A DNA stretch of 64,000 nucleotides from Dietzia timorensis (GCF_001659785.1 NZ_CP015961.1:1116001-1180000); one strand, 5' to 3'. Shown: positions 44,429-53,708, numbered from the stretch's first letter. Numbers and translations: made by a program. The notes: generated from the sequence alone by a model not told the origin.

Positions 44429-45631
44429 CTACTTGAGCTCGGAAGACGAGAGATTGAGCACGCGCCGGGCGATGACCAGCTGCTGGATCTGCTGGGTGCC
44501 CTCGAAGATGTCGAGGATCTTCGAGTCGCGCGACCACTTCTCGAGGAGCGAGCGCTCCGAGTAGCCGTAGGTTCCGGCGAGCTCGACGGCTCCGAGGGTT
44601 ACCGAGGAGCCGGTGCGGCCGGCCTTGGCCTTACACATCGAGGCTTCCTTGGTGTTCGGGAGCTTGTTGTCGGCCATCCATGCCGCACGGAGGGTGAGCA
44701 GGTAGGCGGACTCCCAGTCGGACTCCATCTCGAGGTACTTGGCGACCACGGCGGGCTGCTGGTTCGAGGGAACGTCGTAGTCGATCTCGTAGCCGGCCTC
44801 TTCGATGAGGCCGCGGATCTCCTCGAGTGCGGCACGAGCACAGCCGACAGCCATGCCCGCGACCAGCGGACGGGTGTTGTCGAAGGTCTGCATCGCGCCG
44901 GCGAAGCCCTTGTCCGTGCGCACCTCCGGATCACCCATGAGGTTTTCCTTCGGGATACGGCAGTTGTCGAACGTGATCTGCGCCGTGTCCGAGGCCTTGA
45001 TGCCGAGCTTGTGCTCAAGGCGGTCGAGGTTGACGCCCGGGTGATCGAGTGGAACGACGAACGACTTGATCGCCGCACGGCCGGCGGACTTGTCCACGGT
45101 CGCCCACACGACGATGTGGTCGGCGCGCGAGCCGGAGGTGATGAAGATCTTCGTGCCGTTGATGACGTACTCGTCGCCATCGAGCTTCGCGGTCGTGGAC
45201 ACGGCGGCCGAGTCCGAACCGAACGACGGCTCGGTGATGGCCATCGAGGCCCACACGTTGCCGAAGCGCTCGAGCTGCTCGTCATCGGCGACAGCGGCGA
45301 TGGCGGAGTTGCCGAGTCCCTGGTAAGGGACCGACAGGGTGAGTCCGACGTCGCCGAAGCAGGTTTCCATGACATTGAGCAGCGACATCATGTTGCCGCC
45401 GTTCTGGTTGCCCTTGGACTCCTTGTTGCCGCGGCCGCCCTTCGCGCCCGCAGCCGCCTCACCCGCGTCTTCCATCGCGGCCATGAGGTTGGCGAGGGTG
45501 TCGAGCTCGACCGGGTACTCGTGCTCGGCGAGATCGTACTTGCGAGAGACCGGACGGAAGATCTGCGTAGCTACCTGGTGCGCCTGATTCTGCGCCGCCT
45601 GCAGCTTCTTAGGAAGTTCGAGATTGATCAT
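44429..45631 (-). CDS. Acyl-CoA dehydrogenase (FadE type)
   Basis: This encodes 400 residues of the three-domain acyl-CoA dehydrogenase fold. FAD and substrate segments are visible: ITEPSFGSDSAAVSTTAKLDGDEYVINGTK is split across about 145-175 as the ITEPxxGSD signature, and the C-terminal LLEKWSRDSKILDIFEGTQQIQQ matches the FAD-contact EGTxQI motif. I chose ATG at 45631 with GAAGGAA upstream. It follows the 455-residue partner by 38 nt on the same strand; the two may form a heteromeric enzyme, as known for actinobacterial FadE pairs. An electron-transferring flavoprotein is the expected acceptor. Confidence 0.9.
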   Translation of the reverse strand: MINLELPKKLQAAQNQAHQVATQIFRPVSRKYDLAEHEYPVELDTLANLMAAMEDAGEAAAGAKGGRGNKESKGNQNGGNMMSLLNVMETCFGDVGLTLSVPYQGLGNSAIAAVADDEQLERFGNVWASMAITEPSFGSDSAAVSTTAKLDGDEYVINGTKIFITSGSRADHIVVWATVDKSAGRAAIKSFVVPLDHPGVNLDRLEHKLGIKASDTAQITFDNCRIPKENLMGDPEVRTDKGFAGAMQTFDNTRPLVAGMAVGCARAALEEIRGLIEEAGYEIDYDVPSNQQPAVVAKYLEMESDWESAYLLTLRAAWMADNKLPNTKEASMCKAKAGRTGSSVTLGAVELAGTYGYSERSLLEKWSRDSKILDIFEGTQQIQQLVIARRVLNLSSSELK

Positions 45632-45668
45632 TGTTGACTGTTCCTTCGCGCTTGGAAAGAGGCGGTGA

Positions 45669-47030
45669 TTACAGGACGACGACACCTTCGGCGACGCCGG
45701 CGGCCCGCAGATCGCGGTACCAGCGCTCGACCGGGTGCTCCTTGGTGAAGCCGTGGCCGCCGAGCAGCTGAACGCCGTCGAGGCCGATCTTCATGCCCTT
45801 GTCCGTGGCGAGCTTGCGGGCCAGCGCGGCCTCGCGAGCGAAGTCCTCGCCCTGCTCTGCACGGGAGGCGCCACGCCAGGTGACCAGACGCATACCGTCG
45901 AGCTCGGTCGCGATATCGGCGACCATGAACGCCACCGCCTGGCGGTGAGCGATCGGCTCACCGAACGCCTCGCGCTCCTTGACGTAGGGGATGACGTAGT
46001 CGAGCACGGCCTGCGACGTGCCCACGGACAGCGATGCCCAGCCGAGGCGGGACAGGCGGATGATGTCGCGGTAGGCCTTGTTGCGGTCCTCGGCCGAGGT
46101 CTCGCCTCCGAGGATCGCCTCGGCGGGAACGTTTACCTCGTTGAGGTTGATGCGGCCGATGCCGGCAGCACGAAGACCCATCGACGGATCGGCCTCGACG
46201 ACGAGGCCGTCGGTGTCGGATTCGACGATGAAGAAAGCTGGCGCGCCCTCGTACTCCGCGGCGACGATGAAAAGCTCGGCCGAATCGGCGATCGGGACGA
46301 GGGACTTGACGCCGGTCAGCGAGTAGCCGCCGGAGGTCTTCTTCGCCTTTGTCGTGAGCTCGAAGGGGTTGAACATCGGGGTCGGCTCGTTGACGACCAC
46401 GACGGCACCCGGAACGTTCTCGGAACCGAACGCCGGCAGGTAGGTCTTCTGCTGCGACTCGGAGCCGAACTGGCTCAGCGTCGCGGCGACGGAGCTCGGC
46501 GCGAGGATCGGCAGAGCGAGCCCCATGTCACCGTAGGCGAGCGCCTCGGCGACAAGGGAGTTGGTGACGACGCCGCGCTCGGTGGCGACACCCTCGTACT
46601 CCTCGGGGACGTTGATCATCGTCACGCCGATCTCGGCGGAACGCTCGACCAGCGGCTCGGGAGCCTTGGCGGCCTCGTCCGCATCGTGCGCTGCGGGGCG
46701 CATGACGTCGGTCGCGAAGTCGCGCACCGTCTCCTGGATCATCTTCTGCTCGTCCCCGAGGGACAGATCGAAAAGATCGGTCCGCGGGGTGTCGGGAAGA
46801 GGATTCGGCTTATTGCCGCCGGAGACCTTCTTGAAGGAGCGGTTGGCCGCGCCGAGGGTCTTGAAACCGGTCTTGGTGGCCTGGTAAGTGACCCGATCGA
46901 CCGGCTTGCGGAGTCCGTACTTCTCTGCGAAGTCGGAACCGGCCACGGTGGACAGCACGCGCATCGCTGCGCCGATCGCGTCGACCTTGGTCGGGTTCTT
47001 GCCCGGGGTGGAATTCTTCTTGTTGCTCAT
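45669..47030 (-). CDS. Acyl-CoA dehydrogenase-family protein, upstream partner
   Basis: This encodes 453 residues. A basic N-terminal extension of about 90 residues precedes the acyl-CoA dehydrogenase domain (LSLGDEQKMIQETVRDFA at its start). The middle domain has ALAYGDMGLALPIL and VVVNEPTPMF where active enzymes have TEP-type motifs, and the C-terminus ends QLLGGHGFTKEHPVERWYRDLR. It reads as a divergent or heterodimer-forming member. I chose ATG at 47030; a GTG two codons earlier is possible. It leads the operon and has a TetR-type palindrome over its promoter. Confidence 0.87.
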   Translation of the reverse strand: MSNKKNSTPGKNPTKVDAIGAAMRVLSTVAGSDFAEKYGLRKPVDRVTYQATKTGFKTLGAANRSFKKVSGGNKPNPLPDTPRTDLFDLSLGDEQKMIQETVRDFATDVMRPAAHDADEAAKAPEPLVERSAEIGVTMINVPEEYEGVATERGVVTNSLVAEALAYGDMGLALPILAPSSVAATLSQFGSESQQKTYLPAFGSENVPGAVVVVNEPTPMFNPFELTTKAKKTSGGYSLTGVKSLVPIADSAELFIVAAEYEGAPAFFIVESDTDGLVVEADPSMGLRAAGIGRINLNEVNVPAEAILGGETSAEDRNKAYRDIIRLSRLGWASLSVGTSQAVLDYVIPYVKEREAFGEPIAHRQAVAFMVADIATELDGMRLVTWRGASRAEQGEDFAREAALARKLATDKGMKIGLDGVQLLGGHGFTKEHPVERWYRDLRAAGVAEGVVVL

Positions 47031-47074
47031 CGTCACCAGCTGTTCTCGTTCGCGGGTGGAAACTGACGTCCTTA

Positions 47075-47092
47075 CCTTACTCGGTAGTAGGG
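47075..47092 (-). promoter_or_regulatory. Candidate TetR-type operator of the acyl-CoA dehydrogenase operon
   Basis: CCTTACTCGGTAGTAGGG contains the perfect core TACT-CGGT-AGTA with flanking CC/GG. It lies 45-62 bp upstream of the ATG and overlaps a likely -10 hexamer (TAAGGT on the minus strand). The form resembles operators of TetR regulators that respond to acyl-CoAs. Confidence 0.45.
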
Positions 47093-47137
47093 TTTTTTAC
47101 ACAAACCTGTGCCGTGTCCACGAGAACAGCGAAGAAA

Positions 47138-47950
47138 TTACCCCCCGGCGAGAAGTTCCACGGCCTGCTCGACCGCGCCGGGCCTGCCGGCGACGAACCA
47201 GTCGTATCCGGCGACCTCGACCACCGATGTCCGGCCGCCCGCGCTTTCTACCAGCGCCTTTCCGGGAAGCCAGTCCCATTCGGGGCAGGAGTGCTGGCAC
47301 CACACCGAATACTTGCCCTCCGCCACGGCGGCGAGGTCGAGCGAACCGGAACCCAGCATTCGCATCGTCGCCGCCCCCTGGCTCACACGGCGGAAGGGCT
47401 CCGCGAGGTCTGGTTCCGACAGAAATGGGGGGTGAAGATATGTGGCCAGGCAGCCGTCGGCAAGATCGCCGGGGGCGAGCGGACGGAGCGGTGTCGCCCC
47501 GCGGCGGGCGGAGATCTCGCTGCCGCCGACCCACGTCTCGCCCGTGGCGGGGCGGTGGATCGCGCCGAGGAGATATTCGTCCGGGCCCGAGAGCGCGACT
47601 GCCGAGCACCAATAGTCGGAGCCGGAGACGAAGTTGTAGGTCCCGTCGACCGGGTCGACGGCCCAGCGCCGCTCGTTTTGCGCCTCCACCAGCGAGCCTT
47701 CCTCGCCGAGGATCCCGTCGCCGGCGCGGTGACGACGCAACAGCGAGGTGATCGAGTGCTCGGCGGCGCGGTCGGCCTCGGTGACCACGTCGCTCACCGA
47801 GGTCTTCTGCTCCACCTCCAGCCCGCTCTCGCGGAGATACCGTGCCACGCGCCCCGCTTCGGTGACGGCGAGAGCGGCGAGCTCTCCGTCGTCATACTCG
47901 ATGGAAGGTGCGTGCTGGGGGATAGGTGTGGTCGATCCAACCGTAGCCAT
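47138..47950 (-). CDS. hisN: Inositol-monophosphatase-family histidinol-phosphatase HisN
   Basis: This encodes 270 residues with the metal-binding motifs of the family: GEEGS (E83/E84), WAVDPVDGTYNF (D99, D102) and EWDWLPGKALVESAGG. Actinobacterial HisN (Rv3137/Cg0910 type) performs the eighth histidine step; the closely related inositol-1-phosphatases cannot be excluded, but the length and the prfB neighbourhood match corynebacterial hisN. The open frame runs on to 48868, but only the part from ATG 47950 has similarity. It is divergent from prfB. Confidence 0.87.
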   Translation of the reverse strand: MATVGSTTPIPQHAPSIEYDDGELAALAVTEAGRVARYLRESGLEVEQKTSVSDVVTEADRAAEHSITSLLRRHRAGDGILGEEGSLVEAQNERRWAVDPVDGTYNFVSGSDYWCSAVALSGPDEYLLGAIHRPATGETWVGGSEISARRGATPLRPLAPGDLADGCLATYLHPPFLSEPDLAEPFRRVSQGAATMRMLGSGSLDLAAVAEGKYSVWCQHSCPEWDWLPGKALVESAGGRTSVVEVAGYDWFVAGRPGAVEQAVELLAGG

Positions 47951-48068
47951 GGACCCGACGCTACCCCCGCCCGGCAGCGGGAAGGTTGTCGCTGTATGAC
48001 GTCGGAGGAAACTTCGCGCAAAGCCTCCCGTGGCCTGCATGGTTCGGGGGCCTGAGGGTTTGGCCGGG

Positions 48069-48082
48069 TAGCATTGACGCCC
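48069..48082 (+). promoter_or_regulatory. Leaderless-type -10 element of prfB
   Basis: TAGCAT at 48069-48074 is followed by 8 nt and ATG 48083, with no ribosome site. Confidence 0.45.
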
Positions 48083-49183
48083 ATGCAGGCCGACATTTCT
48101 TCCGATATCGCGGATATGGATTCGACGCTCACCACCGTCGAGAAGGTGATGGACGTCGAGGAGCTGGCGGCGCGAGTCGACGAGCTGGAGCAGAAGGCGT
48201 CCGACCCGGAGCTGTGGAACGACCCGGACCACGCCCAGCAGGTCACCAGCGAACTGTCGCACGTGCAGGCCGACCTGCGCCGTGTCCGCGGCCTTCGCCA
48301 GCGGCTCGACGAGTTGCCGCTGCTGTTCGAGCTGGCAGAGGAGGAAAGCGACGACGCGCTTTCGGAGGCTCATTCCGAGCGTGATGCGCTCCGCGCCGAC
48401 ATAGAGGCGATGGAAGTCAAGACCATGCTGTCGGGTGAGTACGACCAGCGCGACGCGGTGGTCAACATCCGCTCGGGTGCCGGTGGCGTCGATGCCGCCG
48501 ATTTCGCCGAGATGCTCATGCGCATGTACATCCGCTGGGCAGAGAAGGCCGGACACAAAGTCGAGGTGTACGACACCTCCTACGCCGAAGAGGCCGGGAT
48601 AAAGTCCGCGACGTTCGTGGTGCACGATCCGTACATGTACGGGACCCTGTCGGTGGAGCAGGGCACGCACCGGCTCGTGAGGCTGTCTCCGTTCGACAAC
48701 CAGGGCAGGCGCCAGACCTCCTTCGCCGAGGTCGAGGTGCTTCCGGTCGTGGAGCAGACCGACTCGATCGAGATCCCGGAAAACGATATCCGTGTCGACG
48801 TCTACCGCTCCTCCGGCCCAGGCGGGCAGAGCGTCAACACCACGGACTCGGCGGTGCGGCTCACCCACATTCCCACGGGCGTGGTGGTGACCTGTCAGAA
48901 CGAGAAATCTCAGCTACAGAACAAGGTCGCGGCGATGAAGGTGCTGCAGGCCAAACTGCTCGAGCGCAAGCGCCAGGAGGAACGCGCCGAACTCGACGCC
49001 CTCGGCGCCGGGGGTAACGCATCGTGGGGTAATCAGATGCGTTCTTATGTGTTGCACCCGTACCAAATGGTCAAGGATCTGCGCACCGAATTCGAGGTCA
49101 ATAACCCCACCTCCGTGCTCGACGGGGACATCGACGGATTCCTCGAAGCGGGTATCAGGTGGCGCATGAGGGACGACGACTAG
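48083..49183 (+). CDS. prfB: Peptide chain release factor 2 (RF2)
   Basis: This encodes 366 residues. It reads UGA and UAA stop codons through the SPF motif ([15 protein letters not shown]) and triggers hydrolysis through GGQ (G247-G248-Q249 in [20 protein letters not shown]). The frame is continuous, so the programmed +1 frameshift of E. coli prfB is absent, as usual in actinobacteria. I chose ATG at 48083; a TTG lies three codons earlier. It heads the plus-strand run prfB, mscS-like, disordered membrane protein, smpB, recQ. Confidence 0.95.
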   Translation: MQADISSDIADMDSTLTTVEKVMDVEELAARVDELEQKASDPELWNDPDHAQQVTSELSHVQADLRRVRGLRQRLDELPLLFELAEEESDDALSEAHSERDALRADIEAMEVKTMLSGEYDQRDAVVNIRSGAGGVDAADFAEMLMRMYIRWAEKAGHKVEVYDTSYAEEAGIKSATFVVHDPYMYGTLSVEQGTHRLVRLSPFDNQGRRQTSFAEVEVLPVVEQTDSIEIPENDIRVDVYRSSGPGGQSVNTTDSAVRLTHIPTGVVVTCQNEKSQLQNKVAAMKVLQAKLLERKRQEERAELDALGAGGNASWGNQMRSYVLHPYQMVKDLRTEFEVNNPTSVLDGDIDGFLEAGIRWRMRDDD

Positions 49184-49244
49184 TAAGCACGAGGGACGGC
49201 ACAGCCGCGTCGTTTGTGAAATGCGGGGGTAGTAAAGACACATC

Positions 49245-50099
49245 ATGCTGACACTTGATTCAGGTTTCGACTCGATGCTCTTCTGGCTCAGGAATCAGGG
49301 CCTGGAGATCGTCCTCATCGTCATGATCGCGATGATCGCCACGCGCATCATCAAGAAGGTCGCGAGGATGTGGACCGGCCGCATCGATAACCGTCACGCC
49401 GAGAGCGACAATCTCGTGCTGTCGGAGGACTCCAAGCATCTGCACGCGCTCGTGCAGGTCGTCTCGTATGTGGCGATCGCGCTGGTCTACGTGCTGGCGG
49501 TCGTCCAGATTCTGCTGCGCTTCGGCGTCAACCTCGTGGCGTTGGTCGCGCCCGCCACCATCCTCGGCGCGGCGATCGGTTTCGGCGCGCAGAAGATCGT
49601 GCAGGATTTCCTCGCGGGCTTCTTCATCATCGCCGAGCGCCAGTACGGTTACGGCGATACGGTCACCATTGACGGCGGCACCACGGTGTCCGGCACGGTC
49701 GAGGACGTCACCCTACGCGTGACCAAACTGCGCACCATCGACGGCGAGGTCGTCACGGTGCCCAACGGCCAGATCGTCGGCACGACCAACCAGTCGCGCG
49801 ACTGGGCGCGCTCGCTCATCGACGTGCCCGTCCCGGCCTCAACGGATATCGGCGAGGCGCAGGAGGCGCTTCAGGAGGTCTGCCACGAGATCGTCGACGA
49901 CCGTTACATCAAGGACTTCCTGCTCGACGAGCCGACCGTGATGGGCGTCGAGTCGATCAACCTCGACGAGACCGTGATCCGCATCCTCGTGCGGACGCTG
50001 CCGGGCAAGCAGTGGGAGGTCTCCCGCCGCATGCGTTCGGTCATCTCCCGCCGCATGCGCGCGCTGTCCAAGGCCGGCGCCGGCGAGCAGAGCAGCTAG
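49245..50099 (+). CDS. MscS-family mechanosensitive channel (Rv3104c-position membrane protein)
   Basis: This encodes 284 residues with three N-terminal membrane helices; the third is the MscS pore helix with Gly/Ala packing (APATILGAAIGFGAQKIVQDFLAG). A beta domain follows with RQYGYGDTVTIDGG, VEDVTLRVTKLRTIDGEVVTVPNG and NQSRDW, the standard MscS sequence landmarks. It releases osmolytes on hypo-osmotic shock. It lies between prfB and smpB, with 11 bp to the next gene. Confidence 0.9.
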   Translation: MLTLDSGFDSMLFWLRNQGLEIVLIVMIAMIATRIIKKVARMWTGRIDNRHAESDNLVLSEDSKHLHALVQVVSYVAIALVYVLAVVQILLRFGVNLVALVAPATILGAAIGFGAQKIVQDFLAGFFIIAERQYGYGDTVTIDGGTTVSGTVEDVTLRVTKLRTIDGEVVTVPNGQIVGTTNQSRDWARSLIDVPVPASTDIGEAQEALQEVCHEIVDDRYIKDFLLDEPTVMGVESINLDETVIRILVRTLPGKQWEVSRRMRSVISRRMRALSKAGAGEQSS

Positions 50100-50110
50100 G
50101 AGGATTTACG

Positions 50111-50962
50111 GTGGCAGACGATAAAGATTTGAACGGCAAGAACACCGAACCCGCCTCTGACGCCGGACGTACCGATCCTGCAGGAGACGGCGCGACGCGC
50201 GGCGACAGTATCGATGAAACCCGGCCGATGCGGAAGATCACGGGAAACGAGAACCCCGTAGACGCGAAGGACGACACCGGCGCCGCCGATACCTCTACCG
50301 AGGCCGACGACGACCCGTGGGATCCGCAGGTAACCCACGAGCCGGGCGACGGCGAAGTAGGCGAGGGACACGGGCCCGCCGGGCACGAGAGCGAGGAGCA
50401 CGAGGAACTCGACTGGGGCGAGCGGTGGAAGATCACCCGCCAATTCGTGAGCATGTCGCGCTCGTCGGCGATCCTGATGATCTCGTTCCTCCTCGTTTTG
50501 CTTCTGTACTTGTGGGTCAAGGAGGATCCGCTGGTGACGGTGCCCGCGAACGATCCCGCGGAGGCATCGGAAACCGCCGACCCCTCGGCGACGACCGAGC
50601 CGACCGGCGAGTCCTCGGCGACGGAGACTTCGGAGGCCGAGCCGACGGGCACCCAGGACGCCAGCACCGCGCCGACCGGCGCCGAGTCGGCCGAACCCAC
50701 GGCAGGTAACCAGGGCGCGGGCGATTCGCAGGTGCCCACCCAGGGCAACACCGGACAGAACGGATCGCAGACCGGCGGCACGGGCGACTCCGGCACGAAT
50801 ACCGGCGACGGCACCGGCGGTACCGATGGGACCGGAGGCCAGACGGGTCAGGGCACTCAGGGCGACGCCTCCGGCCAGGGTGCCGAGGGCGGCACGGCGC
50901 AGGGCGCCGACACCGGACAGTCCGCGGGAACCGCAGAATCCGGGGGAACGGGCGCCGCCTAG
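50111..50962 (+). CDS. Disordered single-span membrane protein (Rv3103c-like position)
   Basis: This encodes 283 residues. An acidic N-terminus (1-115) precedes one membrane helix at about 122-138 (AILMISFLLVLLLYLWV), then a Thr/Ser/Glu and finally Gly/Thr/Gln-rich low-complexity tail of about 140 residues. The composition explains the long apparent frames on the other strand. The GTG at 50111 has AGGAGG 7 nt upstream. It sits where Rv3103c lies in M. tuberculosis. No domain; function unknown. Confidence 0.75.
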   Translation: MADDKDLNGKNTEPASDAGRTDPAGDGATRGDSIDETRPMRKITGNENPVDAKDDTGAADTSTEADDDPWDPQVTHEPGDGEVGEGHGPAGHESEEHEELDWGERWKITRQFVSMSRSSAILMISFLLVLLLYLWVKEDPLVTVPANDPAEASETADPSATTEPTGESSATETSEAEPTGTQDASTAPTGAESAEPTAGNQGAGDSQVPTQGNTGQNGSQTGGTGDSGTNTGDGTGGTDGTGGQTGQGTQGDASGQGAEGGTAQGADTGQSAGTAESGGTGAA

Positions 50963-51057
50963 AATCGAACCCGAAGTTCGTGCTTGGCATTCGCCGCCTG
51001 TAGTACTACGGTGGATCTTCTGCCCGCACGGGCCGAAGCAACCGAAGGGAGGGCGAA

Positions 51058-51570
51058 ATGTCCAAGACCAAATCGAAGAAGAAGGGCGCGTCCTCGCTCG
51101 GGCGGGACGGCTCGATCGTCGCCTCGAACAAGAAGGCGCGGCACGAGTACACGATCCTCGATACATTCGAGGCCGGCGTGGCGCTCGTGGGCACGGAGAT
51201 CAAGAGCATGCGCGAGGGCAAGGCTTCGCTCGTCGATGCCTACGCGACGATCGATGCAGGCGAGGTGTGGCTCCGGGGGCTCCACATCCCGGAGTACTCG
51301 CACGGCTCGTGGACGAACCACGCGCCCAAGCGCGCCCGCAAGCTTCTGCTGCATCGCCGCGAGATCGACCAGCTCTTCGGCAAGACGCGCGACGGCAACG
51401 CCACTCTCGTGCCGCTGTCCCTCTACTTCAGTCAAGGCCGGGTCAAGGTGGAGCTCGCCATCGCCCGCGGTAAGCAGATCCACGACAAGCGCGAGACCCT
51501 CCGCCGTCGCACCATGGAACGCGAGGCTGTGCGCGAGGTCGGCCGCCGCATCAAGGGCATCCCGGGATGA
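51058..51570 (+). CDS. smpB: SsrA-binding protein SmpB
   Basis: This encodes 170 residues with the SmpB oligonucleotide-binding fold: ARHEYTILDTFEAGVALVGTEIKSM, VWLRGLHIPEYSHGS, KRARKLLLHRREI and a basic tail KQIHDKRETLRRRTMERE that occupies the mRNA channel. It carries tmRNA to stalled ribosomes; ssrA lies 3.2 kb downstream. The N-terminus is Lys-rich. The stop overlaps the recQ start as ATGA. Confidence 0.96.
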   Translation: MSKTKSKKKGASSLGRDGSIVASNKKARHEYTILDTFEAGVALVGTEIKSMREGKASLVDAYATIDAGEVWLRGLHIPEYSHGSWTNHAPKRARKLLLHRREIDQLFGKTRDGNATLVPLSLYFSQGRVKVELAIARGKQIHDKRETLRRRTMEREAVREVGRRIKGIPG

Positions 51571-53663
51571 CGACGGACGGTCAGCTCCTCCAGGACGCCA
51601 CCCGGCTCCTCGCGTCGCTGACTGGACGCCCGGATGCGCAGCTGCGCGACGGCCAGTTCGAGGCGATCGAGGCCCTCGTCGCCGAGCGCCGCCGCGTGCT
51701 GGTCGTTCAACGCACCGGCTGGGGAAAGTCCGCGGTGTACTTTCTCGCGGCGAAGCTCATGCGTGCGCAAGGGCGCGGTCCCTCGCTCATCGTCTCGCCG
51801 CTGCTCGCTCTCATGCGCGACCAGGTCGCCGCGGCCGCCCGCGCTGGGGTTACCGCGCGCACGCTCAACTCTGCCAACGCCACCGAATGGGACGAGGTCC
51901 ACGCCGAGCTGCGGGAGGGTACGGTCGACGTTCTGCTCGTCTCTCCCGAGCGATTGACCAACCCGAACTTCCGCGACACGATCCTGCCCGAGATCATCTC
52001 CGACACCGGCATGATCGTCGTCGACGAGGCGCACTGCATCTCCGACTGGGGCCACGACTTCCGGCCCGACTACCGGCGCATCAGCTCCATCATCCGCGAG
52101 CTGCCCGCCGGCACGCCGGTGCTCGCGACGACAGCCACCGCGAACTCGCGGGTGGCCCGGGACGTCGCAGAGCAGCTCGGTGATGACACCCTGGTCGTGC
52201 GCGGTGAGCTCGCCCGCACCTCGCTGCGGCTCGGGGTGGCGCCGACGACGCGATCGGCGGCCTCGCGCATCGCGTGGCTCGCCGAGCACCTCGGCGACTT
52301 CAACGGGTCGGGCATCGTCTACACGCTTACCGTCGCCGCGGCCGAGGACACCACGTCCGCGCTGCGCGACGCGGGGTGGGACGTCGCCGCGTACACCGGA
52401 GGCACCGATCCCGACGAACGCGAACGCCTCGAGGGCAAACTCAAGAACAACGAACTCAAGGCGCTCGTGGCGACGTCCGCCCTCGGCATGGGATTCGACA
52501 AGCCCGACCTGGGTTTCGTCATTCACGTCGGCGCTCCTTCGTCTCCGGTGTCGTATTATCAGCAGGTCGGGCGTGCGGGACGTGCGACGTCATCCGCGGA
52601 TGTGCTGTTGCTGCCCGGCGCGGAGGACGCGGAGATCTGGGAGTACTTCGCGACCGCGTCGATGCCCTCGCAGGAGGACGCCGAGGCGGTACTGCGTGCG
52701 CTCGAGGCCGAGGGCACGCTGTCGGTGCCGGCGCTGGAAACGCGCGTCGGAGCGCGACGAAACCGGCTCGAACTGCTGCTCAAGACGCTCAGCGTCGACG
52801 GCGCGGTGAGGCGCGTGCGCGGCGGCTATGAATCGACCGGCGCCGGCTGGACATACGACGCGGAAAGATACGACGGGGTGCTCGCGGTGCGCCGCGCCGA
52901 AGCGCGTGCGATGGAGGACTACGAGGCCACCGGCGAGTGCCGCATGCGGTTCCTCACCGAGATGCTCGACGATCCGAACCCACGCGACTGCGGACGTTGC
53001 GACAACTGTAGTGGAGTGTGGTGGTCCGGCGAGGTGAGTGAGGATGCCGAGCGCACCGCCCGCCGCGCCCTCGCCGCAGTGGGACGAGTGATCGACCCGC
53101 GAGCCCAGTGGCCCACGGGCATGCCGAACCTCGGCGTCGAACTCAAGGGAAAGATCCCGCCGGGCGAGCGGGCAGAACCCGGACGGGCGATCGCACGCCT
53201 CACCGACCTCGGGCCTGGGCAGCGGCTGCGAGAGTTCCTTTCCCCATCCGCGGATGACGGCGACGTTCCCGAAGATATCGGGAAGCTGTGCATACAGGTG
53301 CTGGCCGAGTGGCCGTGGGCTCAGCGCCCCGACAGCGTCATCGCGGTGCCGAGCACCCGGCGGCCGCGGACGGTGCGCTCGCTCGCCGCGAAGCTTGCGG
53401 CGACCGGCAAGCTCGACGACCTCGGCGACATCACGCAGGTCCGCGAGCACGGCGGGCCCGACGTCAACAGCGCATTCCGGCTGCGCGACGTGCACGGAAC
53501 GTTCATGCTGAGCCCGGAGCAGGCCGAGGCCGTCGCGGGCCGGACCGTGTTGCTCGTCGACGATGTCGTCGCAAGTCGTTGGACGCTGACGATGTGCGCC
53601 CGGGAGCTGCGGCTCGCAGGGGCGGAGGCCGTGCTGCCGTTCGCGCTGGCCATTCGGGGATAA
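51567..53663 (+). CDS. recQ: RecQ-family DNA helicase with C-terminal phosphoribosyltransferase-like domain
   Basis: This encodes 698 residues. The helicase core has QRTGWGKSAVY (K54), DEAHC (D153-E154) with ISDWGHDFRPDY, and QQVGRAGR. The RecQ zinc-binding element is CRMRFLTEMLDDPNPRDC with GRCDNC. About 130 residues follow that are foreign to RecQ, and then a phosphoribosyltransferase-type loop TVLLVDDVVASRWTLT (D665-D666) near the end. It lacks an HRDC domain. Translation is coupled to smpB by a 4-nt overlap. It is likely a repair helicase; what the PRTase-like domain does is unknown. Confidence 0.88.
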   Translation: MTTDGQLLQDATRLLASLTGRPDAQLRDGQFEAIEALVAERRRVLVVQRTGWGKSAVYFLAAKLMRAQGRGPSLIVSPLLALMRDQVAAAARAGVTARTLNSANATEWDEVHAELREGTVDVLLVSPERLTNPNFRDTILPEIISDTGMIVVDEAHCISDWGHDFRPDYRRISSIIRELPAGTPVLATTATANSRVARDVAEQLGDDTLVVRGELARTSLRLGVAPTTRSAASRIAWLAEHLGDFNGSGIVYTLTVAAAEDTTSALRDAGWDVAAYTGGTDPDERERLEGKLKNNELKALVATSALGMGFDKPDLGFVIHVGAPSSPVSYYQQVGRAGRATSSADVLLLPGAEDAEIWEYFATASMPSQEDAEAVLRALEAEGTLSVPALETRVGARRNRLELLLKTLSVDGAVRRVRGGYESTGAGWTYDAERYDGVLAVRRAEARAMEDYEATGECRMRFLTEMLDDPNPRDCGRCDNCSGVWWSGEVSEDAERTARRALAAVGRVIDPRAQWPTGMPNLGVELKGKIPPGERAEPGRAIARLTDLGPGQRLREFLSPSADDGDVPEDIGKLCIQVLAEWPWAQRPDSVIAVPSTRRPRTVRSLAAKLAATGKLDDLGDITQVREHGGPDVNSAFRLRDVHGTFMLSPEQAEAVAGRTVLLVDDVVASRWTLTMCARELRLAGAEAVLPFALAIRG

Positions 53664-53708
53664 TCCGCGTGGAGGCCGCATACGAACTTGAAACGGGAGC
53701 GGGTGACG

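Noticed and set aside
45735-47066. A 443-codon open frame on the plus strand
   Set aside because: It is antisense to the acyl-CoA dehydrogenase gene and has an artefactual composition.
47951-48868. Upstream extension of hisN to a 576-codon frame
   Set aside because: The extension is antisense to prfB and lacks similarity; the HisN domain begins at the ATG at 47950.
50720-50960. Gly/Thr/Gln-rich segment as a DNA repeat array or CRISPR-like element
   Set aside because: The repetition follows from low-complexity protein coding (GTGG, GQTG units); there are no regular repeat-spacer units.
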